Positions 28,263 to 36,477 of a DNA stretch of 41,325 bases are shown piece by piece (the first letter of the stretch is position 1; the number at the start of each line of letters is the position of its first letter). The stretch comes from Gemmatimonadota bacterium. Lineage in GTDB: Bacteria > Gemmatimonadota > Gemmatimonadetes > Gemmatimonadales > Gemmatimonadaceae. Below the pieces are notes generated by a model. The model searched no databases and was not told where the DNA came from. It worked only from the letters and a program-made list of their open reading frames with translations. The stretch is from assembly GCA_016871855.1 (NCBI GenBank), contig VHBQ01000025.1, positions 1 to 41,325 of the forward strand. The letters are read 5' to 3'. The position numbers were made by a program, and so were the translations under genes.

Positions 28263-28664
28263 AGGGCGAAGAAGGGAAGAGACTCCTGCGTGCCGCGCAG
28301 GACGGGTCGGGAGAAGGTACCGGCGTGCCGGATAGCACGCGAGCGGACACTCCAGTGGCGCGTCGTCATTCCCCCGCAGCAGCAGTTCTCCGTGCCCTCC
28401 GCGTCTCCGTGGTAAAGCAGTAATTGTCGGCTTCGAACACTCCCCGTCCCCCGTCCCCTCCTCTACCCCGTCCCCCGTCCCTCCTACGTCAGGTGTTTTC
28501 CGTACGCGATCTAGCAATTTCGCTGAACGCGGCAGGTGGACCGCGCCGGTATTCTTCAAGGTCGCGCAACCCTGATCCTGTCGGTATTCTCAGGGCGCGG
28601 CGCCGTTCGCCGGTACGCGGCGCGGCGAGTCCTCCAGGTACTTACACCCACAATTCAGAAGCTC
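28263..28664. other. Intergenic region between divergent amidase and pntAA
   Basis: 402 bases without a convincing gene. Contents: a single TCCGTG-type repeat unit at 28388-28413 ending in CCGTGGT, related to the arms of the inverted repeats at 5.9 and 31.7 kb; a C-rich tandem tract (28439-28494); and two TATTCT sequences at 28550-28555 and 28585-28590, each preceded by CGG, which are candidate -10 boxes for pntAA although no matching -35 is evident. The open plus-strand frame before the pntAA ATG is not conserved-looking. Confidence 0.6.
28439..28494. repeat. C-rich tandem tract (CCCCGTCC units)
   Basis: Two copies of a roughly 22-base block made of CCCCGTCC units separated by TCTA. The minus strand carries several GGGG runs and could fold into a G-quadruplex in front of the amidase gene. 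Confidence 0.7.
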
Positions 28665-29783
28665 ATGACCACTCAAAACAGCGTGACAGTGGCCGTTCCC
28701 CGGGAGACCAAGCCCGGTGAGCTGCGCGTCGCGCTCGTTCCTGCAGACGCGGTTCGGCTCATCAAGGCCGGGCTGAGCGTCAAGGTCCAGGCAGGGGCGG
28801 GCAATACGGCGCACTACACCGACGCGGCGTACGAAAAGGCCGGCGCGACGGTGGTGGCTGACGCGGCGAGCCTCCTTAGCGGCGCCGACGCCGTGCTCAA
28901 GGTCCAGCCGCCGACTGTCGAAGAGGCCGGACAGATCAAGCAGGGCGCGCTGGTCATCTCGTTCCTGCAGCCCGTCGGCGACGCCGCCGTGGTGCAGGCG
29001 CTCGTGGCGCGGAATATCACGGCGCTCTCCATGAACCTCGTGCCGCGCACCACGCGCGCGCAGGTGATGGACGCCCTCTCCAGCCAGGCGACGGTCTCCG
29101 GATACCGCGCCGCGCTGATGGCGGCGCAAACGCTGCCGAAGTTCCACCCGATGCTCACGACGGCCGCCGGGACCATTCCCCCAGCGACCGTCTTTGTCAT
29201 CGGCGCCGGTGTGGCCGGCCTTCAGGCCATCGCCACGGCGCGCCGCCTCGGCGCCAATGTCCGCGCCTTTGACATCCGCGACGCCGCGCGCGAAGAGGTG
29301 CTCAGCCTCGGCGCGACCTTCGTGGCCAGCGAGTTGGTCAGCAAGGAGAGCCAGGACGCCGGCGGCTACGCCAAGGAGCAGACCGAGGACAAGCAGGCCG
29401 CCATCAAGGCCGCGCTCACCAAGCACGTGGCCGAGTCGGACTGCCTGATTCTCTCGGCGTCGGTCCCCGGCAAGAAGGCGCCGGTGCTCGTCACCGAGGA
29501 GATGGTCAAGGGAATGAAGCACGGCGCGGTCATCGTGGATCTCGCGGCGGAGCAGGGCGGCAACTGCGCCGTCACGAAGCCCGGCGAGACGTACGTCACC
29601 AGCGGCTTCGTCACCGTCTGCGGCCCGGTCAACGTGGCCAGCAGCATGCCGACGCACGCCAGCCTGCTGTACAGCAAGAACACGGCGAGCGTGCTGCAGT
29701 ATCTCGTCAAGGACGGCGCCATCGTTCTCAACCCAGAGGATGAGATCGTGAAGGCCATGAGCGTGAAGGGAGGTGCCCAGTGA
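28665..29783 (+). CDS. pntAA: NAD(P) transhydrogenase subunit alpha, part 1 (NAD-binding)
   Basis: Domain I of proton-translocating transhydrogenase, binding NAD(H) on the cytoplasmic side; 372 aa. Seen: VAVPRETKPGELRVALVP at the N-terminus (shared with alanine dehydrogenase), QPVGDAAVVQALVARNITALSMNLVPR, the Rossmann loop VFVIGAGVAGLQAIATARRLGA, and HGAVIVDLAAEQGGNCAVT. ATG at 28665. The stop overlaps the GTG of pntAB. This is the three-polypeptide form of the enzyme, as in Rhodospirillum and several other phyla, rather than the fused PntA of E. coli. Confidence 0.95.
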   Translation: MTTQNSVTVAVPRETKPGELRVALVPADAVRLIKAGLSVKVQAGAGNTAHYTDAAYEKAGATVVADAASLLSGADAVLKVQPPTVEEAGQIKQGALVISFLQPVGDAAVVQALVARNITALSMNLVPRTTRAQVMDALSSQATVSGYRAALMAAQTLPKFHPMLTTAAGTIPPATVFVIGAGVAGLQAIATARRLGANVRAFDIRDAAREEVLSLGATFVASELVSKESQDAGGYAKEQTEDKQAAIKAALTKHVAESDCLILSASVPGKKAPVLVTEEMVKGMKHGAVIVDLAAEQGGNCAVTKPGETYVTSGFVTVCGPVNVASSMPTHASLLYSKNTASVLQYLVKDGAIVLNPEDEIVKAMSVKGGAQ

Positions 29784-30091
29784 CTGACGCCCTGATTGGC
29801 GGCATTGTCGTCTTCGTGCTCGCGAGCTTCGTGGGCTTCGAAGTGATCAACAAGGTTCCGTCGCTCCTGCACACCCCGCTGACGTCGGCGTCCAACGCGA
29901 TCTCCGGCATCACGATCGTCGGCTCGATGGTCGTGGTTGGGATGATCACGCCGGAGCTGTCGAACGTGTTCGGGGTGATCGCCGTCATCTTCGCCATGAT
30001 CAACGTGGTCGGCGGCTATCTCGTGAGCGACCGCATGCTGGCGATGTTCGGGGCCGACAAGAAGAAGGACGAGAAGGAGGCCAAGTCATGA
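29780..30091 (+). CDS. pntAB: NAD(P) transhydrogenase subunit alpha, part 2 (membrane)
   Basis: 103 aa with three membrane segments (about 5-21, 37-55, 60-82) and a charged C-terminal tail (KKKDEKEAKS). It forms part of the proton channel (domain II). GTG start overlapping the pntAA stop, with Shine-Dalgarno GGAGG 6 bases upstream; stop overlaps pntB (ATGA). Confidence 0.93.
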   Translation: MTDALIGGIVVFVLASFVGFEVINKVPSLLHTPLTSASNAISGITIVGSMVVVGMITPELSNVFGVIAVIFAMINVVGGYLVSDRMLAMFGADKKKDEKEAKS

Positions 30092-31491
30092 TGCAGCACG
30101 TGGCTGAACTCGCCTATCTCCTTGCGGCCATCATCTTCATCATTGGCCTCAAGTGGCTCTCGTCGCCCGTAAGGGCGCGCAAGGGCAACATGCTCTCCGC
30201 GGTCGGCATGCTGATCGCGATCCTCGTGACCCTGCTCGACAAGCAGATCGTATCGTACGGCCTCATCGCGATTGGCCTGCTCGTCGGTTCGGTGCTGGGC
30301 GTCTGGATGGCGCGCGCGGTCAAGATGACCGCCATGCCCCAGATGGTCGGCCTCCTCAACGGCTTCGGCGGCGGCGCCTCGCTGCTTGTCGCGGCCGCCG
30401 AGTGGTACCGGCTCATCCAGCCGGGCCAGCTGCTGACCACTGGCACGGCGGTGACCATCTACCTGTCGTCGCTCGTTGGCGGCGTGACCATCGCCGGTTC
30501 GGTGGTCGCCGCGCTCAAGCTGCAGGGGTGGGTGGTGCCGGATCGCCCGGTGCTCTTCCCGGGGCGGCATGCCCTCAGCATCGGACTCATCCTGACCGTC
30601 ATCGCGATGGGCGTCTACCTGGGCTACAACCCCGGGACGATGTGGGCGTTCATCGTGCTGAACCTCGCGTCGATGATCCTCGGCATCCAGCTCGTGATCG
30701 CCATCGGCGGTGCCGACCAGCCGGTCGTCATCTGCCTGCTGAACAGCTATTCAGGCATCGCCGCGGCGATGACCGGGTTCGTGATCAACAACCACGGTCT
30801 GATCATCACCGGCGCCCTCGTGGGCGCGTCGGGTATCATCCTCACCAACATCATGTGCAAGGCCATGAACCGTTCCATTTGGAACGTGCTCTTTGGCGGC
30901 GTGGGCGTGGTGGTGGCGGGGAGCGGTGGCGACAAGGGCGCGGCGCTGCGGGCCAAGGGCGTGCGCACCATCACTCAGGAAGACACGGCCGCCCTGCTCG
31001 GCTACGGCAAGCTGGTAATCGTGGTTCCCGGCTACGGCATGGCCGTGGCGCAGGCCCAGCACCAGGTGCGCGAGTTGGCCGACCTGCTGCATAAGCGGGG
31101 GGTGGAGGTGCTGTATGCCATTCACCCGGTGGCCGGCCGCATGCCGGGACACATGAACGTGCTCCTGGCCGAGGCGAACGTCCCCTACGAGGCCCTGCTG
31201 GACCTCGACGCGATCAACCCGAACTTCGACCGCGCCGACGTGGCCATCGTGATCGGGGCCAACGACGTGGTCAACCCGGCGGCCCGGCACGACACCAGCA
31301 GCCCGATCTACGGCATGCCGATCCTGGACGCCGACAAGGCCCAGCACATCATCGTCATGAAGCGCTCGATGAACCCCGGCTTCGCCGGCATCGAGAACGA
31401 GCTCTTCTACGACTCCAAGACGCAGATGCTGTTCGGCGACGCCAAGAAGACCCTCCTTGGCCTGATCAACGAGGTCCGGACGCTGGAGTAA
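30088..31491 (+). CDS. pntB: NAD(P) transhydrogenase subunit beta
   Basis: 467 aa. The first 270 residues are membrane helices of domain II. The C-terminal domain III binds NADP(H) on the cytoplasmic side, with the motifs VIVVPGYGMAVAQAQHQV, HPVAGRMPGHMNVLLAEA, IGANDVVNPAAR and the KRSMNPGFAGIENELF loop. Together with the other two subunits it makes NADPH from NADH at the expense of the proton gradient. AGGAGG lies 7 bases before the ATG, which overlaps the pntAB stop. A strong hairpin follows the stop. Confidence 0.96.
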   Translation: MMQHVAELAYLLAAIIFIIGLKWLSSPVRARKGNMLSAVGMLIAILVTLLDKQIVSYGLIAIGLLVGSVLGVWMARAVKMTAMPQMVGLLNGFGGGASLLVAAAEWYRLIQPGQLLTTGTAVTIYLSSLVGGVTIAGSVVAALKLQGWVVPDRPVLFPGRHALSIGLILTVIAMGVYLGYNPGTMWAFIVLNLASMILGIQLVIAIGGADQPVVICLLNSYSGIAAAMTGFVINNHGLIITGALVGASGIILTNIMCKAMNRSIWNVLFGGVGVVVAGSGGDKGAALRAKGVRTITQEDTAALLGYGKLVIVVPGYGMAVAQAQHQVRELADLLHKRGVEVLYAIHPVAGRMPGHMNVLLAEANVPYEALLDLDAINPNFDRADVAIVIGANDVVNPAARHDTSSPIYGMPILDADKAQHIIVMKRSMNPGFAGIENELFYDSKTQMLFGDAKKTLLGLINEVRTLE

Positions 31492-31513
31492 CCTCCGGCC
31501 GATAGGCAGGAAA

Positions 31514-31552
31514 CCGCGGGGCCCGGGAGCTACTCCCGGGCCCCGTGGCTTT
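31514..31552 (+). terminator. Terminator of the pnt operon
   Basis: Perfect 13-bp GC stem (31517-31529 with 31533-31545), extendable by three pairs, loop of 3 bases, then GTGGCTTTC. The T run is short but position (22 bases after pntB) and stability support it. Confidence 0.75.
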
Positions 31553-31607
31553 CGGGGCAGGGCCTGCTGGGACTGGTGTCGGATCAGGGCAACGACAACG
31601 GCTCACC

Positions 31608-31751
31608 GCTAAGGGCGAAGGGCACGAAGGGGCACGAAGAGACCCTTTGGTGGAATGACAGAGCGCCACGCGGATGCTCGCGTGGCGCGCCGTCGTTCCC
31701 CCAGAGAAGTCCTTCGTGTCCCTTTGTGTTCTTCGCCCCTTCGTGGTATCA
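31608..31751. repeat. Nested intergenic inverted repeat, copy 2
   Basis: Outer arms 31608-31639 and 31712-31751 are imperfect inverted repeats of GGGCACGAAG-type units; the right arm ends in TTCGTGGTATCA, the inverse of the left end of copy 1 (TGATACCACGAA). Inner perfect 10-bp stem 31663-31672 with 31679-31688 (GCGCCACGCG), six-base loop, then CGTCGTTCCCCCAG as in copy 1. Confidence 0.8.
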
Positions 31752-32364
31752 GTCCCCCATCACCCACGCCGTAATGTCAGTCTCTCGGCGCACAACCTGA
31801 TGCGCGCGAGTCCGTCTCTGGTGACCCCGGCCCGGAGTCTAAGAGGCTCGAGGCGGCATCCATCACAACCCCACTCATCGACCGCGACCTGACCGCGGCG
31901 GGGCGGGGAAGGGCCGGCCGCTACAGAGGCCCGAGCACTTCAGTGTCCGTTTGAGACCGCGCGAGGGCCTCTGGGCCGCCTTTCCCTTCGCCGGAGTGCT
32001 TCCGTTTACAGATCGCGGAAGCGTGATGGACATAAGTAAAACAAAAATGCGAGCTTACATTCGTAAGCTCGCGTGGATTCTATATGCATTTGTTCGGATC
32101 TTCATGCAGGATTCGTATGCATCGCCCTGCATATCGCCTGTTTCGCGGCTGACGGCTCACATACGTAGTTCTCAACAGCCGCTGCTTCCGGCGTGGTAGC
32201 GCTTGCTGGTCGAGCGTGTGCCGCCATCGCTTCCCTTCACCAACGACCAGGTCAGTGAACTGGTCACCACGCCGTGCCCGAGGAACTGATCACAAACCTT
32301 TCGGTTCTGAATTCTCAACGCTTGTCATTTGGGCATATGGGCGCGGAGGTCGCGGAAAGCACAA
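31752..32364. other. Gene-poor region with a low-GC island
   Basis: 613 bases in which I find no convincing gene. From about 32020 to 32150 the DNA is visibly AT-richer (about 40% GC by eye) than its neighbours. It contains repeated ATGCA/TGCAT words, a 6-bp inverted repeat TGCAGG/CCTGCA (32105-32110 with 32126-32131), a 7-bp one GCGGCTG/CAGCCGC (32145-32151 with 32176-32182) and GACCAG/CTGGTC spaced by 9 (32245-32250 with 32260-32265). Short open frames on both strands show no family features. Composition suggests foreign or decayed DNA. Confidence 0.55.
32036..32072 (-). terminator. Strong minus-strand intrinsic terminator with no obvious gene
   Basis: Perfect 10-bp stem (32049-32058 with 32063-32072), loop of 4 bases. 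Read on the minus strand it runs into ATTTTTGTTTTA, the best U tract in the window. The nearest minus-strand gene starts upstream at 32.6 kb and already has its own hairpin at 32365. Confidence 0.7.
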
Positions 32365-32386
32365 CGGGCCGGCATTCGCCGGCCCG
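32365..32386 (-). terminator. Terminator after the 60-aa membrane protein
   Basis: Perfect 9-bp stem CGGGCCGGC/GCCGGCCCG with a 4-base loop; minus-strand read-out continues TTGTGCTTT. It lies 27 bases after the stop at 32414. Confidence 0.7.
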
Positions 32387-32413
32387 CGCGCCTACCCCAT
32401 CCTTAGAACGGTG

Positions 32414-32596
32414 CTACGCGCTGGCCGCCTTGCGACGCTCGATCCACCAGTCCTGGACCCAGGTCAGCGGCACGATGAACAGCGGGGTCAGGAACACGGC
32501 GAGGAGGGTGTTGATCCAGATCAACGCCATGTAGAAGGCGCTCAGGCCGATGCCGACGATCAGGGTACCGAGCGGTCCGCCGAAGTTCGTTTCCAA
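32414..32596 (-). CDS. Small hypothetical membrane protein
   Basis: 60 aa with a hydrophobic first half (GTLIVGIGLSAFYMALIWI) and a second hydrophobic stretch (LLAVFLTPLFIVPLTWV) before a basic amphipathic end (QDWWIERRKAASA). The TTG start is uncertain. The good hairpin terminator after the stop, the regular two-helix layout and an intergenic boundary shared with tilS make it likely to be real. Function unknown. Confidence 0.62.
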   Translation of the reverse strand: METNFGGPLGTLIVGIGLSAFYMALIWINTLLAVFLTPLFIVPLTWVQDWWIERRKAASA

Positions 32597-32651
32597 GGGG
32601 AAGGTCCGGGCAAGGGGTCGAGGCGCGACAAGCGCGCGGTTTCCGCGACGA

Positions 32652-32657
32652 TATCTT
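32652..32657 (+). promoter_or_regulatory. Candidate -10 box of tilS
   Basis: TATCTT six bases before the tilS ATG (32664), which would give a leaderless or near-leaderless transcript. No -35 hexamer is evident. Confidence 0.4.
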
Positions 32658-32663
32658 AGCAGG

Positions 32664-33644
32664 ATGCCGCCAATCGCGAAAGCGCTGCGTGCGCTCCCGC
32701 CGGGTTCTTACCTGCTCGCCGTCTCCGGCGGTCGGGACTCGATGGCGCTCCTCCACGCCTTCGCGGCGGAACGTCGCGGCGACCTGTCCGCCGTGGCGAC
32801 GTTCGACCACGGCACCGGCCCCGCCGCCGCCGAGGCGGTCGAGCTGGTGATTCAGGAGTGTCTGCGGCTGGGGGTTTCGGTGATTGCCGGTCGAGCCCCG
32901 GAGCGACCGGAGGCGGGACGTCTGGCGGCGGGACGTCCGGAGGCGGGTCGCTCGACAACGGGCCGCCCCACCGAGGGTCTCCTGCGCGAGGCGCGCTGGA
33001 CCTTCCTGCGGGCCGCGGCTGAGGAGCGTGCGGCGACGATTGTGACCGCGCATACCATGGATGATCAGGCCGAGACCGTTGCCATGCGGATCTTGCGCGG
33101 GGCCTCGGCGCGCGGGCTGGCTGGGATGGCGTCTCCGACGCCGGGTGTCGTGCGTCCGCTCCTTGGGGTCTCGCGCGCTGCGCTCGCCGCGTACGCGGCG
33201 GCGAACGGGGTCCGGCACGTTGAGGATCCGACCAATGCGCAGACGGCATACCTGCGGAACAGGCTCCGTGGCGATGTCCTTGGCGCTGTCGAGTCGCGCC
33301 GCCCCGGTTTTCGCGACGAGCTGATCTCGATCGGAGCGCGCGCCGCGCAGTGGCGCGCGGCGATGGTCGGTCTGGTGGACGCGCTCGATGCGCGTCGCGT
33401 GGGTGATAGCGTGGTGATCGACGCCGACGCGCTCGCCGGGCTCGCCCGTGATGCGTTGGCGGTGGCCTGGCCGGAGATCGCCGGTCGGGCCGGCGTCGTT
33501 CTCGACCGCCGCGGTGTGGAGCGGCTGTCGCATTGGACGCCGACGTCTCGCGCCGGACAGCGGGTGCCACTCTCCGGCGGCGGCACGGTGGAGCGCACGC
33601 CGCGGACCTTCGTGGTCCGGCCAGCGCGCGAAACGGCTAAGTAG
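32664..33644 (+). CDS. tilS: tRNA(Ile)-lysidine synthase
   Basis: Converts C34 of the CAU-anticodon tRNA-Ile to lysidine with ATP and lysine, so that AUA is read as Ile. 326 aa, on the short side (a reduced C-terminal region). The PP-loop SGGRDS lies at residues 21-26, followed by ATFDHGTGP, AHTMDDQAETVAMRILRGASARGLAGM and HVEDPTN. Between the second strand and REARWTFLR, residues 82-101 are an in-frame pentapeptide repeat (x-x-x-Gly-Arg four times) encoded by four 15-bp units (32907-32966). Start ATG preceded by AGG directly and by TATCTT. First gene of the widespread tilS-hpt-ftsH cluster. Confidence 0.92.
   Translation: MPPIAKALRALPPGSYLLAVSGGRDSMALLHAFAAERRGDLSAVATFDHGTGPAAAEAVELVIQECLRLGVSVIAGRAPERPEAGRLAAGRPEAGRSTTGRPTEGLLREARWTFLRAAAEERAATIVTAHTMDDQAETVAMRILRGASARGLAGMASPTPGVVRPLLGVSRAALAAYAAANGVRHVEDPTNAQTAYLRNRLRGDVLGAVESRRPGFRDELISIGARAAQWRAAMVGLVDALDARRVGDSVVIDADALAGLARDALAVAWPEIAGRAGVVLDRRGVERLSHWTPTSRAGQRVPLSGGGTVERTPRTFVVRPARETAK
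32907..32966 (+). repeat. In-frame 15-bp tandem repeat within tilS
   Basis: Four units of 15 bases; the first three are close to CCGGAGGCGGGACGT, the fourth is diverged. Codon phase gives PEAGR, LAAGR, PEAGR and STTGR. Confidence 0.8.
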
Positions 33645-33672
33645 CGATACCACGGGGGGTTGGTCCCCCTGC

Positions 33673-33678
33673 TATATT
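33673..33678 (+). promoter_or_regulatory. -10 box of a leaderless hpt promoter
   Basis: TATATT followed by TCCAGTCT and the ATG (33687). The same arrangement, TATTTT then TCTAGGCT then ATG, precedes yggS. A GGGGG/CCCCC hairpin (33655-33659 with 33665-33669) lies just upstream and may end tilS transcripts. Confidence 0.55.
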
Positions 33679-33686
33679 TCCAGTCT

Positions 33687-34238
33687 ATGGCCAACGCATC
33701 CGCCGATCCGCGCCTGATGGGGCGCGAGGTCAAGCGCATCGTTTTCTCGGAGCAGGACATCGCCGATCGCGTCGCCGCCCTGGGCCGCGAGATCGCGCAC
33801 GCCTATCCGGACGGCGAACTGCTTGCCCTCGGCCTCCTCAAGGGGAGCTTCATGTTCACCGCGGACCTCGTGCGGCACATCCCGCGCCCGCTGCAGGTGG
33901 ACTTCATCGTCGCCGGTTCCTATGGGAGCGGCACGGTCTCGTCCGGCAACGTGCGGTTGCTCTACGATCCGGAAACCAACATGGAGGGGAAGCACGTTCT
34001 CCTTGTTGAGGACATCGTGGACTCCGGGCGGACGATGCAGAAGTTGGTGGACCTCCTGGAGACGCGGCGTCCGCGGTCGCTGCAGATCTGCGCGCTGCTG
34101 CACAAGCACATCGCGGAGCACCTGGAGCATCCGGTCAGGTTCGTCGGGTTCGACGCGCCGAACGAGTTTCTGGTGGGTTACGGACTCGATCACGCCGAGA
34201 ACTTCCGGCACGTTCCCTACATCGCCAGCCTCGCCTGA
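33687..34238 (+). CDS. hpt: Hypoxanthine phosphoribosyltransferase
   Basis: Purine salvage: joins hypoxanthine (or guanine) to PRPP to give IMP or GMP. 183 aa, normal length. The PRPP loop [12 protein letters not shown] lies at residues 105-116; the flexible catalytic loop [11 protein letters not shown] at 78-88; the PPi loop LLKGSFMF at 50-57; and the base pocket near [17 protein letters not shown] at the C-terminus. The ATG is only 8 bases behind TATATT, with no Shine-Dalgarno. Between tilS and ftsH as in many bacteria. Confidence 0.95.
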   Translation: MANASADPRLMGREVKRIVFSEQDIADRVAALGREIAHAYPDGELLALGLLKGSFMFTADLVRHIPRPLQVDFIVAGSYGSGTVSSGNVRLLYDPETNMEGKHVLLVEDIVDSGRTMQKLVDLLETRRPRSLQICALLHKHIAEHLEHPVRFVGFDAPNEFLVGYGLDHAENFRHVPYIASLA

Positions 34239-34292
34239 GGGCTGGACGGTCCGACGCGCTCGGCGCGTGGGCCTTCGCTTCCTCCCCAAGAC

Positions 34293-36269
34293 ATGCCTCC
34301 GACCCCCGCACCCCCAACGCCTCCCTCGAACTTCGGCCGAGTGTCCAAGACCGTCGCCTTCTGGCTGATGGTCATCCTGCTGCCCGTCTTCATCATCCAG
34401 TACGCCGGCGGCGGCAAGGACGGCGCGAGCGAGGTGAAGTACACCGAGTACTCGCAGCAGCTACAGGCCGACAACATCCAGTCGGTGACCATCACCGGCG
34501 GAAAGGTGGTGGACGGCAAGTTCAAGTCGCCTGTGATGGTCGAGGGACAGCAGGTGCAGAAGTTCACCGTCAAGCTGCCGGTGTCGAACTCGGACAAGGA
34601 GCTGGAGAAGCTGACGGCGAAGGGCGTGATCGTGGACGCGCAGGATCCGAGCCCGTCCATCGGCGCGCTCCTCGTCAACTTGCTGCCGTGGATCGTGATC
34701 TTCGGCTTCTGGATCTTCTTCCTGCGCCAGATGCAGGCAGGGCCGAACAAGGCGTTCTCGTTCGGCAAGTCGAAGGCGAAGCTCCTGACCGGTGACACGC
34801 CCAAGGTGACCTTTGCCGACGTCGCCGGCTGCGACGAAGCGAAGGTGGAACTGCAGGAGATCATCGAGTTCCTGAAGGATCCGCAGAAGTTCACCAAGCT
34901 CGGCGGCCGCCTGCCGAAGGGCGCGCTCCTCGTTGGCCCACCCGGCACGGGCAAGACGCTGCTCGCCCGCGCGGTGGCCGGCGAGGCGGGGCGCCCGTTC
35001 TTCTCGATGTCGGGCTCCGACTTCGTGGAGATGTTCGTGGGCGTCGGCGCGAGCCGCGTGCGCGATTTGTTCGAGCAGGGGAAGACGAACGCGCCGTGCA
35101 TCATCTTCATTGACGAAATCGACGCCGTGGGGCGCCATCGCGGCGCCGGCCTCGGCGGCGGGCACGACGAGCGCGAGCAGACGCTGAACCAGCTGCTCGT
35201 CGAGATGGACGGCTTCGAGAGCAACGAAGGCGTCATCCTGGTGGCGGCCACGAACCGTCCCGACGTGCTCGACCCGGCGCTCCTGCGCCCGGGGCGCTTC
35301 GACCGGCAGATCGTGGTGGACTCGCCCGACCTGCGCGGGCGCGAGGGAATCCTGCGCGTGCACATGCGCAACAAGCCGATGGCCGATGACGTGGACGTCA
35401 CGGCCTTGGCGCGCAGCACGCCGGGGATGGCGGGCGCCGACCTGGCGAACCTCGTCAACGAGGGTGCCCTGCTCGCCGCGCGCCGCAATCACGACAAGGT
35501 CTACATGGCCGACCTCGAGGAGGCCAAGGACAAGGTGATGCTCGGCGCCGAGCGCAAGACGCTCGTCATGAAGGAGGAGGAGCGCCGGCAGACCGCGTAC
35601 CACGAGGCCGGGCACGCCGTGTGCGCGATCAAGGTCAAGGGAACGGATCCGTTGCACAAGGTGACCATCGTACCGCGCGGCCGCACGCTCGGCGTGGCGT
35701 ACACGCTCCCCGAGGACGACCGCGTTTCCATCAGCCGGTTGCAGCTGGATGCGCGCTTGATCATGGCGTACGGCGGCCGCGTGGCCGAGGAGATCGTCTT
35801 CGGGCGTGAGCGCGTGACGACGGGCGCGGCGAGCGACATTCAGATGGCCACGGCGCTGGCGCGCCGGTACGTGTCGCAGTGGGGGCTGTCCGACAAGGTC
35901 GGGCCAATCCTCGTCGGCGACAACGAGCAGGAGCTCTTCCTCGGCGCGCAGCTGATGAGCCGCCGCGAGGTGAGCGAGCGCACGGCGCAGTTGGTGGACG
36001 AGGAAGTGTCGCGCATCATCCGCGAGTCGTACGAGAAGGCGCGCGAGGTGCTCACCGAGCACCGGGCGCTGCTGGACTCGCTCGCCGGCGCGCTGCTGGA
36101 GCGCGAGACGCTCAGCCGCGACGAGATCAAGCTGCTCGTCGAGGGGCAGCCGCTCCCGCCGCGTGTGCCGCCGGGCAAGGCGTTGCCCGCCGCACCAGCG
36201 CCGGTGGCAGCGGTGGAGACCAAGCCGGTGCCGCCGGTGATTGGGGGGCCGGAGGTTCAGCCGGCGTGA
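34293..36269 (+). CDS. ftsH: ATP-dependent zinc metalloprotease FtsH
   Basis: Membrane-bound AAA protease that degrades unfolded and regulatory proteins; works as a hexamer. 658 aa. Pro-rich tail (1-14), TM1 (about 20-37), periplasmic domain, TM2 (about 126-146). The AAA domain has Walker A GPPGTGKT (215-222), Walker B IFIDEID (271-277) and second region of homology [20 protein letters not shown]. Protease zinc motif HEAGH (437-441), third ligand Asp515 in GAASDI. The C-terminus is a Pro/Ala-rich tail after the helical region. Start ATG; a C/T-rich region stands upstream rather than a Shine-Dalgarno. Confidence 0.97.
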   Translation: MPPTPAPPTPPSNFGRVSKTVAFWLMVILLPVFIIQYAGGGKDGASEVKYTEYSQQLQADNIQSVTITGGKVVDGKFKSPVMVEGQQVQKFTVKLPVSNSDKELEKLTAKGVIVDAQDPSPSIGALLVNLLPWIVIFGFWIFFLRQMQAGPNKAFSFGKSKAKLLTGDTPKVTFADVAGCDEAKVELQEIIEFLKDPQKFTKLGGRLPKGALLVGPPGTGKTLLARAVAGEAGRPFFSMSGSDFVEMFVGVGASRVRDLFEQGKTNAPCIIFIDEIDAVGRHRGAGLGGGHDEREQTLNQLLVEMDGFESNEGVILVAATNRPDVLDPALLRPGRFDRQIVVDSPDLRGREGILRVHMRNKPMADDVDVTALARSTPGMAGADLANLVNEGALLAARRNHDKVYMADLEEAKDKVMLGAERKTLVMKEEERRQTAYHEAGHAVCAIKVKGTDPLHKVTIVPRGRTLGVAYTLPEDDRVSISRLQLDARLIMAYGGRVAEEIVFGRERVTTGAASDIQMATALARRYVSQWGLSDKVGPILVGDNEQELFLGAQLMSRREVSERTAQLVDEEVSRIIRESYEKAREVLTEHRALLDSLAGALLERETLSRDEIKLLVEGQPLPPRVPPGKALPAAPAPVAAVETKPVPPVIGGPEVQPA

Positions 36270-36283
36270 CGGCGATTTGAGAC

Positions 36284-36420
36284 TTGGACCGAGGATTGCG
36301 ATTCAGGACCTCGATAGATGATCACGATTGGCGATGGCTCGGCGAATGCCGGGCCATTCGCTTGCCCGATCGACCATCTCCGTCCTCGATCGTGATCCTG
36401 AATCGCAATCCTCGGTCCAA
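36284..36420. repeat. Perfect 25-bp inverted repeat between ftsH and yggS
   Basis: Arms 36284-36308 and 36396-36420 are exact reverse complements, separated by 87 bases. The interior holds a second inverted pair (GATCACGAT 36320-36328 with ATCGTGATC 36389-36397, overlapping the right arm by two bases) and a central hairpin GCGAATG/CATTCGC (36342-36348 with 36355-36361). A half copy of the right arm lies before eno at 4517-4540. No gene inside. Confidence 0.85.
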
Positions 36421-36463
36421 ATCCTAGATCGTCCGAGACTTACGCACCACGGGCATCCCCGCC

Positions 36464-36469
36464 TATTTT
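36464..36469 (+). promoter_or_regulatory. -10 box of a leaderless yggS promoter
   Basis: TATTTT followed by 8 bases (TCTAGGCT) and the ATG at 36478, nearly identical to the hpt arrangement. A weak -35 candidate TTACGC lies 18 bases upstream (36440-36445). Confidence 0.55.
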
Positions 36470-36477
36470 TCTAGGCT

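Noticed and set aside
31951-32199. Small plus-strand open frame (about 80 codons) in the low-GC island
   Set aside because: No recognisable domain, no ribosome site, runs through the orphan terminator hairpin; a minus-strand frame of similar length in the same place lacks a start codon.
31752-32364. Integron attC site, phage attachment site or CRISPR array
   Set aside because: No attC R-boxes, no integrase, no regular spaced direct repeats; only short unrelated inverted repeats.
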